NCBI RefSeq assembly: GCF_029227915.1
Contig: NC_079875.1
Span: 13,637,001 to 13,701,000 of the forward strand
Origin: Hydractinia symbiolongicarpus
Lineage: Eukaryota; Cnidaria; Hydrozoa; Anthoathecata; Hydractiniidae
DNA: 64,000 bases
Direction of reading: 5' to 3'
The translations under genes and the position numbers were made by a program. Shown one piece after another: positions 25,301-35,016 of this stretch. Numbering within the stretch: the first letter of the stretch is position 1; the number at the start of each line of letters is the position of its first letter. The notes under the pieces were generated by a model. That model did no database searches and was not told the DNA's origin. It worked only from the letters and a program-made list of their open reading frames with translations.

Positions 25301-28300
25301 GTGAGATATTCATCTTTGTGTGTCTTTCTCTAGCACTGCAAACAGAAAAATAGTACAGTCTCCTAAATTTGCTCATTCCGTGGTTTGCTATATAAACAGT
25401 GACTTGCTATATTGTTTTGCTTTTTCTAAATATTATCAATAAGTAATATTGATTTTCGAGTTGCATTGCATCAGCGTTTCTAATAGTGTCCCACCTAGAA
25501 TCTTGGACCAAATATGTTTAGTCTTTAGTAATTTTTTCCTCCCACCCCTTCACTCCCCTAAACCTTTCCTGTCCCTCCTTGCAGTATCCACTAACTTGTG
25601 TCCCATATTTTAGCAAGGGCTTGTTGTAAAAGGGCCCAAATCTGAAAGCCTTTAAGCCAGACCTTGTTTCTGTTTTTAAAATTAGTCATTTTATTAAAGA
25701 CCTGTGTTTATCGCATTGATTGGAATTGAAATTTATTTGCCTGAAATGTATTTCAGGGAAATCAATTAACATGGCTATTCTCCCTATAAGAAGCAGTAAA
25801 ATTCGAAATTCTAAAAAGGAATATTAAAGAAAATTAAAAATATTTAAAAAAAGATGTAAATACGAATAAAAACAGACACATATATAAAACTCTTCTTTGA
25901 TTAAAAACTAACGTAGTTGAAACAAGAAAAAGTACTGCGAAATAATCAAACTTTACCTCACTTAAGCAGCTAAAGAAACACCTAGTAAATAAATATGTAA
26001 AGTTATCTTTTAATAGCTATAATTTTCTGACAAGATTAACCGTTTCATTTTTTTTTTCAGGTTGTGTCAAAGTGTATAACTTGGAAGACAAGTCGACAAA
26101 ACCAATACACATCTCTACCGCTTTATGTGGAAAACATACTGACCCTGTGTGGGAGGTTTAGTGCTTAAGTTGTTGTTTTCATGTTGTTTCTGTTCAATGT
26201 GATTTGAATCCTAGAAATTAGTATTGCTTCCTGTCATTGTTGTTTCTTCTTCGTCTTTTTGTTGTTATTGTGTGTGAGGAAAACACTTTTTTTTTGAGGT
26301 TTTGTAGCATTAATCCTGTGGAAATGTCTTTTTTTTAATTTTTTTGCTTCCCATCCAAAATTAAAAGAGGAACAACAAAATACAAACTTTTATAATAACC
26401 TGAAATGCGCCATTATTGTTCTGTTGTTCTGATTGGTTTATATTATAGGTGCGATGGCAACCAGACAATCTTGATGGCAATTTGAATTTTTATTCTGTTT
26501 CGTCAGACGGAAGAGTTGTGTTATGGACGATTATAAAGGTAGTTTTCGTTACCGGTAATAAAGACAATATTTTTGATAATGGTGTATTTCCATTAAAAAA
26601 TACCCACCCACCTGCTTGCCAGCACATATTTTTAAAGCTATTTGCCAGATTTGTCATCTCAACTAATATACAGTCTAAAAATTTCAAATTCATTTGTCAT
26701 CTGTGCAATAAAATACATTTTGAACCAATTAAAATACTCCATTTTCATGGATGATTAAAGGTCAACCAAGTTGATTTAATAGAAATTTGCGTGATTACTT
26801 CCATTTATGTACTACAACGTTTTTTTTACAAGAAGAAATTATAAAAACAAATCTTCGACAGTAAAATTAAGAAGAACTTAAAACCTTTTAAGAATTTAAA
26901 CTTCAACATCCCGAATTCCTGCAGCAAACATTTTATTTTTTATTTTTGTGGTAAAGCAAGATCATAAATTTATGATGAACTTTGAGGTGTTCAACGAAAC
27001 AGGTGCTATTGTTTCTAATGACATTGGATAGTCTGCACCTACAGAGAAGAAACACCTGGGTTTTTACTATCAAAATTACTCTTTTGTAAATTTTAGAGCG
27101 AGCTTCATTATACCGATGTTATTCAACTACGTATCACCGACATCCAACCTGATGGGCCAGAGGGTACACAACTGTCTGCGTTGGCGTGTGGAACAGCCAT
27201 AGATTTCCATAAAACCATCGACTATCTGTTTATTGTTGGTACAGAAGAAGGAAAAATCCAAAAATGTTCAAAGGCGTATTCGAGCAAATATTTGTGTTCT
27301 TATGATGTTAGTAAAATTGATCTTTTTAAGTTGTTTAATCTTTGACCTTGCTGCTACAATCCTTGTCAAAAGTAGTTGGGAAAAATGTCAAAACTGACCG
27401 TAAAGTTCAGAGAAAACGATAAAAACAGAATTACATGATTTTAACCCCTTCCCCCGATTACACAATGTTAAAGGGTCATAGCAGCATACTTTTATCGTCA
27501 GAAATCAAATTATACTGGGGGTGTAGGCGTGGAGATCTGTGTTATTGTTATTTTGAATAGGGTCTCAACACTTTTGGCAAAGATTGTAGCTTTTCTTTTT
27601 AATCTTCAACCGTCACTAGGTAAGAAAAATTTAGAAAAGTAGGCAAAGTTAGTAAAAGTCATGAATAGTTGTGTATATCATATCACTCCCTGTAGTATGA
27701 GAAATTGTATTGGTATTTAATATAGAAGCAGACCGCCGACTTTCTTTGAATGAAAATGTTTTAAACGAAAATATATATATGTGTAAATGTATGTACTGTC
27801 AATGTATTTTTTTATTTAAAAGACCTCTTTACCTCTGACCTGTTGGTTAATGTTAGTGTTTCTTTTTCTCTTCAGGCACATCACATGGCTGTCTATGCTG
27901 TGCGATGGAACCATTTCCATTCGAAAATATTTATATCATGCAGTGCTGATTGGACTGTCAAGATATGGGACCATACATGTCCGTATGTAGTTGACGTTGT
28001 AATAATGAATGCGTAGAGTTGCTGTTAATACCTTTCATCTTTCAGCTTTATGAATTTAACTTCTTAACATTTATTTTTGTTGTATAGAATTCTGTTTCTG
28101 TAGAATTCGAATAAATGAATTAAATAACAAAGTGAAAAATACATTTTTTTATCAATTTTCTATTTGTATGTTTATACTTGTTTCTATTTTAACAGAGATG
28201 CTATTTTCACGTTTGATTTGGGAAGTGCTGTTAGTGATGTGGCGTGGGCGCCATTTTCATCTACTGTATTTGCAGCCGTTACAACTGAAGGGAAGGTAAA

Positions 28301-31089
28301 AAAAGATTTTTATTTCATTATTTCTGTTACGAAGAAACGAAAATACTTAAATATTAGTCTTAACGAAAATGATTTGATATCTGTATTTCCAAGCTATTTT
28401 TCTAGTCAATTGTGTTTTCACAATGGGTACATGCATCTTGATTCTAAAACCTAATACTGGACCGGGGAAAAAAGATGGAAGAAATTTGCGTCTAGCATGT
28501 TTGTCAATGTATAAGTTGCGAGAATGCATAGCGTACTATTGCTAGAAGTCTTATGAAAGAAAATAAGAAATACTGATTGTAATTTTTTAAAGGAAATTTG
28601 GCAATTTATTATCAAATATTCTCTGTGTTTTAGATTGTGGTATATGATTTGAACGTAAACAAATACGAACCGATATGTGATCAAATGAGTAGGGAATTCT
28701 TTTTTGTATTTTTTTGTTTTTATAGTTTGTAATTTTCTCGATTCTTAGTTTTATCTAGTACACGTTTCCCGAATTACATGTTTTTTAAGATTTTGGAATT
28801 TTGATGTTTTGACCTTAACATCATTTTCAGCATCAATAAATTGGTGTGTGTATCAATTTTCAACTTAATCCGACATTGGAAAGTGCTGTTTTGGTGGCAT
28901 CATTGTTACGATCAAAGCCTTCTTAATTTTCGACTTGTACTAATAAGCCTCATATTCGAGTAAAGGTTAATTAGTACAAAATTAAAGAAACTGTTGTAGC
29001 GGGTAGTGAAATGAAAATTTCACGATTGATCAATTTTCATGTGAAGATTTCGAAAATTACATTCATTTTCTTTAAAAAAAGTTGAGAAAGAGCTGCGGCA
29101 CATTAAAGAAAATAAATTCGGGAAAGGTGTATTCTCATTTTATAAAACTCTGACCATTCAATTTAGGCATTCCCTTTTTTTCTCCACACAAGAAAGTATC
29201 ATAGGCGCAAACTTGTACTTTGTCTAAAACCTAGAATTTTACTTTTTACCCTTGGTGTTTATGTTTATATAAACTTGCGCAAAAATTAATACGCGCGAAA
29301 ATTAGTAAAATTAAGGTATTTCAAACGTAAATTTAATTTTAAGTGAGATTTGTAAATCTGTTTTTATTCCTTTACAGTTTTATATGGTACACTTTTAATA
29401 ATGCTTCCCAAACAGGCTATATATGACTCCATACCATAAATCAATCCTGATTTCTTGTATAGGAAGGAAATGAAAGTCGGAACTATCTGTCGAATTGATC
29501 TCGCGGAATTTCACCTTCCGAGGGAGTGATATTTACGGATTGTTACGAGATTAGCTTGCAAGACAAAAACAGAACTTAGAATAATTTCATGCACTTTTCA
29601 TCATCTTGGGAGCGGCTCAAACAGCCATGGTTTATTTTCTCAGTTCATTCTGTACCCAGGAATTAAAATAACAATAGCGGTTAGGAATGTTTTGGTAGAA
29701 ACAGGCTTTTAAATGAACTGTTCTTTTTCTTATAGTTGTACAGAAAGGCAAGACAAAACTCACACACATTTCTTTCAACCCGGTGCATCCCATCGCCATT
29801 TTAGGTGACGACAGGTGAGAGGATAATCTTGTTTAATATACTCGAATTTATTTATTTATTTATTCTTTAAGTTAAGGAACGAATCAGGAGTTTGTTTAAG
29901 AAAGTTGGGTAGCAATTTATTAGTTCTTTTTGCGCTGAAAATTATTTTTTTCAGTAACCAAATTTAGCGTAAATATGTTCATAACCGTGCTTTACGCCTC
30001 TTAAGCGACAAGGAAAGAATATTCCTCTCTTTTTAAAAGCTGTTAAAATCGACATTCTCAGTCATCCAATGCGCAGTTTTAATCGCACGATGCGTACAGT
30101 AATAAAACGGAAGACTCACCGAATAATGCATAAATTTTGTTGTATTTTTAACCTTGTTTTGTGAAACCTTTCGCAGATCATTTTTCACTAAAGGTCCAGA
30201 ATACGTTATGTTTATTATGCGTTTTTTTCCTGATTTTTGAGCCCAAAACAAGATTCACCTAAAAACTCCTGAAGTTTTTTAATTTTAAATCTGGGGCCAC
30301 CCTGATTTAGACAAGTTGGTTAGTTTACAAAAATTATTAAGCTTAAACTATGTTACACATCCTTAGCTATTCAATGCGTAATCAACATAGTCTCATTACG
30401 GGAGTCATTGCATTGGTAGAACGGATTGACTCACCAAATAATACATCAATTCGTCTTTTAATTCAATCCTCACTTCATATGAAACTTCAACAGAGGTTTT
30501 TTCACGGTTGTGTTAGTTTCTACCTGATGATATATGTTCGATGCATTGTTGTTACACATATTCTTGTTGTTGTTGTGTCCAAGAAATTCTTTATTATCCA
30601 GCTTACCTTAAAATTACCCATCCTGATTTCTATGTTTCATGTTTCCCTTGTCCCATTTTTAGAGGCTACGTCACATCAGTGAAATTGTCGCCAAATCTAA
30701 GAAAAGCTTTACATCCGAAAGTGAGTATTTTTTTTCTTCAAAAAAGCCACGCCTTATCAGTAAAAGAATGCCGAAAAAGTGATGAAATTTTTAAAAGAAT
30801 AACAAAAATTTTGTCTTACGAAGATTTTGTACGACATTTTTTGTACAAACGTGGCTTTTTGAGATCTATGTTTAAGCATTTCTAAGCAAAAAAATATTTC
30901 TTCTGTAACCATTTATGGCAATGGTAGCTCAATAATTTTAGTTTTCAGATATTTAAGGATTACAGAGGTTTAGTTCATAATTCTACTTCTTATAATTTTA
31001 AGGAACGAGCGAAAGGTCCGGAGAACGAGATAGCGAAATTTGACAAGCTACTGAGTTTGGTACGTGAACCTACAGAGACAGAAAACTAA
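16344..31089 (+). CDS. DNAI1: Axonemal dynein intermediate chain 1 (outer arm, DNAI1/IC1 type)
   Basis: WD-repeat intermediate chain that, in this family, sits at the base of the outer dynein arm and links heavy chains to the ciliary doublet. I joined 25 exons in frame to 691 residues, close to the vertebrate length: 16344-16388, 18384-18458, 18573-18626, 19187-19315, 19663-19724, 20127-20197, 21055-21113, 21732-21845, 21938-21997, 22464-22505, 23009-23092, 23422-23506, 23698-23815, 24497-24540, 24683-24749, 25215-25300, 26061-26155, 26449-26538, 27097-27306, 27876-27982, 28196-28295, 28634-28688, 29736-29814, 30663-30720, 31003-31089. Diagnostic stretches are [16 protein letters not shown] (about 186-201), [12 protein letters not shown] (about 305-318), [31 protein letters not shown] and [20 protein letters not shown] in the WD propeller (about 325-660). 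The N-terminal half is lysine- and acid-rich and low in complexity. All introns are GT-AG with phases that match. No defect was seen. Confidence 0.95.
17333..17396 (-). mobile_element. tRNA-derived SINE-like head in DNAI1 intron 1
   Basis: On minus, GGTGGCCTTGTGGTAGAGCG resembles box A of a tRNA and TTGTGGGTTCATTC resembles box B, about 45 nt apart. It is too diverged to call a functional tRNA. Confidence 0.4.
17451..17725 (+). mobile_element. Two Helitron-like short elements head to tail in DNAI1 intron 1
   Basis: Unit 1 (17451-17627) starts TCTCTTTAATAATAGCC and ends in a hairpin around TTGGATTTTTCCA, then AACGACTAG. Unit 2 begins at the very next base with TCTATATTATAATGCCC and ends AACGACTAG at 17725. 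The precise end-to-start joint is the same as at 3016/3017. Confidence 0.6.
17790..18300 (-). mobile_element. Possible degenerate Penelope-like 3' region
   Basis: On minus, GATGAAGGCTTGTTAGCCGAAAT (17822-17846) looks like a hammerhead-type core with stem GGCT/AGCC, but the expected CTGATGA is CCGATGA. Hammerhead motifs are known in Penelope-like elements. The neighbouring open frame (17977-18294, -) has no recognisable domain. This is a weak call. Confidence 0.25.
20504..20560 (-). mobile_element. Helitron-like 3' end, reverse orientation, DNAI1 intron 6
   Basis: On minus, a GTGGATTTTTCTACGGG hairpin is followed by ACTAAATACTAG and T, matching the other copies' 3' ends. Confidence 0.4.
24003..24076 (-). 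mobile_element. tRNA-derived SINE-like head in DNAI1 intron 13
   Basis: On minus, GGTATAGCGGTAGTACACTG (box A like) is followed by CAGGTTCGAGCCCTC (good box B). The anticodon region is not a clean stem-loop, so a SINE is more likely than a tRNA gene. Confidence 0.5.
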
Positions 31090-32119
31090 GATTTTATTTT
31101 TTTCACCATATCTTAACTTCGTCGAATTTTTACTTGCAAATTTGCTTGGACATCTGTGTCGTCATATTTTCGGTTCTCTGCAATTAATCAAATAAGCTAT
31201 ACGTCTACATTTGAAATCCTTTTCAGCACGACTTCAAATTCGATGTGTGTGATCTATTTTGTTTTAAACCTATATCATATTTAATAATGTTGTATATAAA
31301 ATGGAAGACAGTTAATATATTCTTATACTTATTTTTATTTACGCGAGTTTTTATTCCCTTCTTCCCGTGATTTTGTGTTTGACTGTCAAATCTTGATTTC
31401 AGACAAGAATGAATGTATGTTAAGGTGGATTTACACGAGTTGACAAAAAAAGACTTAGATTTACAAATGAAGATTGTGAACACCTTTTTCGGAGACTTTA
31501 TTTGAACTCATTTCATTGAGATTTCCACAAGAAAAGCGCGTTCTAATTGACTGACTTTTACGAACAAATATTTTGTTACATAAAGGGTAAGAACTAAACT
31601 GTAACTGGAATCGAAACAACCAAAATTGCGCATGCACTGCCCGCCGAATTTCCCTCGTGGAAATCTACCTTTAGAAGGGAATGTCCTTTTGATATGTTTT
31701 CTGGTCAGCTAATTACCTTTTTCCAGGAATCGCAGTCAACAATGAATAATTATAATAAAGAAATTTTGAATCTTTTTCAAAAATCTTCGTAAACTAACTT
31801 ACAAATTATGCGATTATGCAGCCTCATTGAGTGAAAAATTTGCAGCTTATCTTTAAAAAAAAAACAAAAAACATAAAGGTTATAAACTCGCAAGCGTCCA
31901 TGTTCTTCGTTAAGGCGTGCACGTGTTAACAGAAGAAGTCCATTGGCAGAAAAGCATATTCGCACGAATTACCACGCACTAAAGAAAATCTCTGCACAAT
32001 TTCAAACGATAAAAAGTGTTGCTTATAATTCACTAAGAAACAATGTTTATTTATAATAAAAAGTCAGATATAAAAACAGTTCATCATAATAATTCAGTAC
32101 AGTCAGTTATTTGACTCGT
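31090..32119. other. Gap between the DNAI1 stop and the orphan gene
   Basis: DNAI1 and the orphan gene are convergent. The stretch should hold the 3' UTRs of both. On minus, AATAAA at 32046-32051 lies about 70 nt past the orphan gene's stop. No other gene is supported. Confidence 0.6.
32046..32051 (-). terminator. Polyadenylation signal of the orphan gene
   Basis: AATAAA on the minus strand, 69 nt downstream of the stop codon at 32120. Confidence 0.5.
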
Positions 32120-32818
32120 TTAACTTAAAGATGGGCTGAATGAAGGGCCTTGTTGATAATACGGATCATTTAATCGAGGCAAATAGTTGCTGTCGTCATA
32201 ACGGCCGTAGGGATCTACACCACGACCGTAGGGATTTCCACCATAATGATTACCATAGTATCCGTTATCGTATGGGTAGTCACCGTATGGGCCAACAGCG
32301 TTTAGGTCGTAGATATCTGCGTTAGCATCAAGATTGGTAGCTCTACGGCTCAGTGGCTTCTTAACCTTTGTCCCATCTTCAGAGCCCTTTGTTCTGCTAT
32401 CCACACTGGAGTTCTCATAAGACCTAATAGCTCGTCGGTCATATAGACTGCCACCAGGGTAACCTTGATGCCTGCGGTAACGATCGTTCATATCCCACAT
32501 ACCATTATTGAGTTCGTTGTATCGGCTTAATCGCGTGCGCTCTGAGTTAATGGGATCGTAGTACTCGGAGCCTCTCATTGTAATTCCTCGTTGTGCTCTC
32601 GGATTGTTTTTTCGTTTTTCGTCAAACAAAACGACGTCGACTCCGCATCGAAAAGCAGGGTACGACAACTGCATAACATCTCGACTTATCTCGACGTAAA
32701 CGTCATTATTGTTTGAGCGATTGCTTGCGCGACTTGATGTCCCTGATCTTTGTGTGTGTCTCCCCGTTTCCACCAACTTGGGCAAGTATCTCGCAGATAA
32801 TCGTGGGTTACGAAGCAT
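32120..32818 (-). CDS. Uncharacterised protein with Gly/Tyr-rich C-terminus
   Basis: An uninterrupted frame of 232 residues from an ATG. I do not recognise the family. The N-terminal half is basic and Arg/Asn/Ser-rich with one more ordered stretch (DVYVEISRDVMQLSYPAF, about 39-56). The middle has many Arg and Tyr residues (YYDPIN, RYNELNNGMWDMNDRYRRH). The C-terminal 60 residues are a Gly/Tyr/Asp/Pro-rich low-complexity tail (GPYGDYPYDNGYYGNHYGG and similar). There is no signal peptide, transmembrane helix or catalytic motif. The length of the open frame, the AATAAA 70 nt downstream and the even codon use argue for a real gene. A 5' exon could exist, because CCTGAG lies two bases before the ATG. 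It sits between convergent DNAI1 and divergent METTL25. Confidence 0.65.
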   Translation of the reverse strand: MLRNPRLSARYLPKLVETGRHTQRSGTSSRASNRSNNNDVYVEISRDVMQLSYPAFRCGVDVVLFDEKRKNNPRAQRGITMRGSEYYDPINSERTRLSRYNELNNGMWDMNDRYRRHQGYPGGSLYDRRAIRSYENSSVDSRTKGSEDGTKVKKPLSRRATNLDANADIYDLNAVGPYGDYPYDNGYYGNHYGGNPYGRGVDPYGRYDDSNYLPRLNDPYYQQGPSFSPSLS

Positions 32819-33289
32819 TTCTCAGGATTTTCTTGTCGATATATTTATAACGTACTTTTATATTCAGAGAGAAAATTAAAATGAAGTTTTTTTTTCTAAA
32901 AAAAGCTCCTTGAATTGTGAAACTGTTGCTTTTATCACCCACTGGGAAAGAAGCACTCCATCTTTTCAACACTTTTTGTATACATCTTCATATTTCATTA
33001 AATTATGTATATAAAAAGGAAGGAGAGTGGCTGATCTGTTGCTAGATACGAAAACAGCACTTGGTTTAATAAAATCGGGAGCTTGATTCATTGTATTAAT
33101 TTTTTATGTCTAATTATCAGTGACTCTTAATTAACGATTTTATTTCATTTTTTATGAGTTTTATATAAAAATATTAGTTTTATTGTTACCTTGACAATCA
33201 TCGTTTTACATAAACTAAATAAAAAACTGCACAAAAAACCATAAATCGCGAAGAGAAGATTATACCTGATGTAAACGAGGCATCTTGTA

Positions 33290-33385
33290 TCTTTTCTGAA
33301 TTCGTGACGCCGATATGTTTGTCTCGCCGTCCTGGTTATAGAAAAGAGACAACAGGCGCTGGGAACGAAGATAAACTAGGCGTAA
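33290..33385. mobile_element. Partial MITE related to the 62.5-kb fold-back element
   Basis: GTCTCGCCGTCC, then AAAGAGACAACAGGCGCTGGGAACGA. The 62484-62605 element has GTCTCGCCGTCC and AAAAGAGACAAC in the same order and ends CTGGGATCGAGG. Only the right half is clear. Confidence 0.4.
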
Positions 33386-33868
33386 ACATTTAAATTAAGA
33401 GGATTATATAAGGACGTAAAAGTGACCAAAAGGGATCTTTTAGGTTTTTTACATCATGGCGGAAAAAGCTCCGGGAATAAGATTAAATAAAATCTCCATT
33501 ATTCACAGATTATATTTCGAAAACTGCAATTATGTTATATGAACATCGATCGTGTAAAAAAAAATGAAGTTGGAAATAGCTAAAAAATAAAAAATAAAAT
33601 ATAAAAAAAACAATTTCAAGCAGAAATTTCACTGATATTTTTTTTTCTGGGAAAACAAAACAAAAACTCTTATATTTAATATAAAATATGTTTCCCGAAT
33701 TAATTAGTTTGAGTTTGCGAAATATAGAAAGTTTACGCAAGCTAACCAGCACTTCCGTCGCAGTTGTAGACGGCCTAATTATTTAAAGCAGTCATATTTT
33801 GTATTTTACAATAGTTTTTTCCAAAATTCCTCTCTGTTGGAAGAAGGAAGGAAGGAAGGTAAGACAAC

Positions 33869-33945
33869 ATACTCGTCCCCCAGCGCCTTTTGTTCCTTTT
33901 TTTAATAGACGGAAAAAAGAGACAAAAGGCGCTGGAAACGAGTTT
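33869..33945. mobile_element. Fold-back MITE, CTCGTCCCCCAGCGCC arms
   Basis: Left arm ACTCGTCCCCCAGCGCCTTTTGT and right arm ACAAAAGGCGCTGGAAACGAGT form an imperfect hairpin of about 23 bp over a loop of about 30 nt. Confidence 0.55.
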
Positions 33946-34215
33946 GAGATAAGAAAAAATAAATTTTTTTGAACGTCAATCAAAAGTGCAAAAATAGAAA
34001 TAGAAAAAAAAAACTTGCCTCTCGTATGAACTCCCAACCTCGTTCGCACGGCATTTTGCCTTTTTAATTAATTTGATTGTTGTTGGCCACTCCACCCAGG
34101 ACTAAGGACGAGGTTAGTAAAGTCCTGGATAAGATTTTATACGAGAGTACACTTGGCTAATTAAAATTAACGATATAAATGTTAGGAATATAAAGTATAT
34201 AAAAATGTGTTCACG

Positions 34216-34291
34216 CATTCTCGACCCAGAGCTCTTTGAGATAAACTCGACTTTCGAGGTTTTAATCTGAAAGAGTTCTAGAGACGAGAAT
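34216..34291. mobile_element. Short fold-back MITE, CATTCTCG arms
   Basis: CATTCTCGACCCAGAGCTCTTT at the left and AAAGAGTTCTAGAGACGAGAATG at the right pair imperfectly over about 76 bp. Confidence 0.5.
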
Positions 34292-35016
34292 GATCTTCAC
34301 GTACAATGATGGAATTTATAGTGGGCATTCTGATATTCCTTTTTAGCCCGAAGAGTAACTTCGTCCCCACTTAATTTTGCCTTTTTGACATATCGAGGCC
34401 GTCAAGTAAGCACTATCGGCTTTGACATAGGCAACAAACCCTGGGGACGAGGATGCCCGAGAAGAAAATGAGCTTACTTTTGGCTTTCCTAATATCAATA
34501 ATGAGAAGCGTATTTCACAAATTTGGTCGAATGCTGTCCGTACACTATATCCGGTGTGGTGTGAGTAGTTTTACGTTCCAATTCACATGATACTCCTGAC
34601 ATTTTTCATGTAAGAAGGGTTAAGACCTTGTTTTGTCTTCTTCTTCAGAAAGAATCTCACAGTTTCTCTGATGAATACAAACATAAGGAAACTCACAACA
34701 TGTCTAGTCAATTTTGAAGCCACTGTAGCATCTATAGGCTTTGTGTATTGGCAAACAACGAAACGAGAGGAAAGGGACAACTCAGAAGACACAAAAGAAT
34801 TTACCACAACCTCACTCGGAAAAAGACATAAATAAGGAGAGATCCATCAAGGGTCGCAAAAAAGTTTTCGTCTGGCGCAGTTACTTAAAAATTGGATTGT
34901 ACTTGGATCAGAAAACATACACATCGATAAATCGATCTAAAAAAAAGCCATTGCTTGAGTAGCAAATCTTGACTACTTTCGGTGGCCGTAAAAATTCGCA
35001 TCGGATAAACACAAAG

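Larger units (their letters stand above)
32819..35016. other. Divergent intergenic stretch with fold-back MITEs
   Basis: This separates the minus-strand orphan gene from METTL25 and must hold both promoters; no TATA box or initiator could be assigned. It holds hairpin elements at 33869-33945 and 34216-34291 and a partial relative at about 33290-33385. The open frames here are AT-rich by-products. Confidence 0.55.

Noticed and set aside
26449-26754. 101-residue protein starting at the exon 18 acceptor of DNAI1
   Set aside because: Only the first 90 bases are exon; the rest is intron read-through past the donor at 26538/26539.
30350-30885. Two overlapping open frames of 110 and 114 residues
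   Set aside because: They are intronic frames that overlap DNAI1 exon 24 by chance and have no domain.
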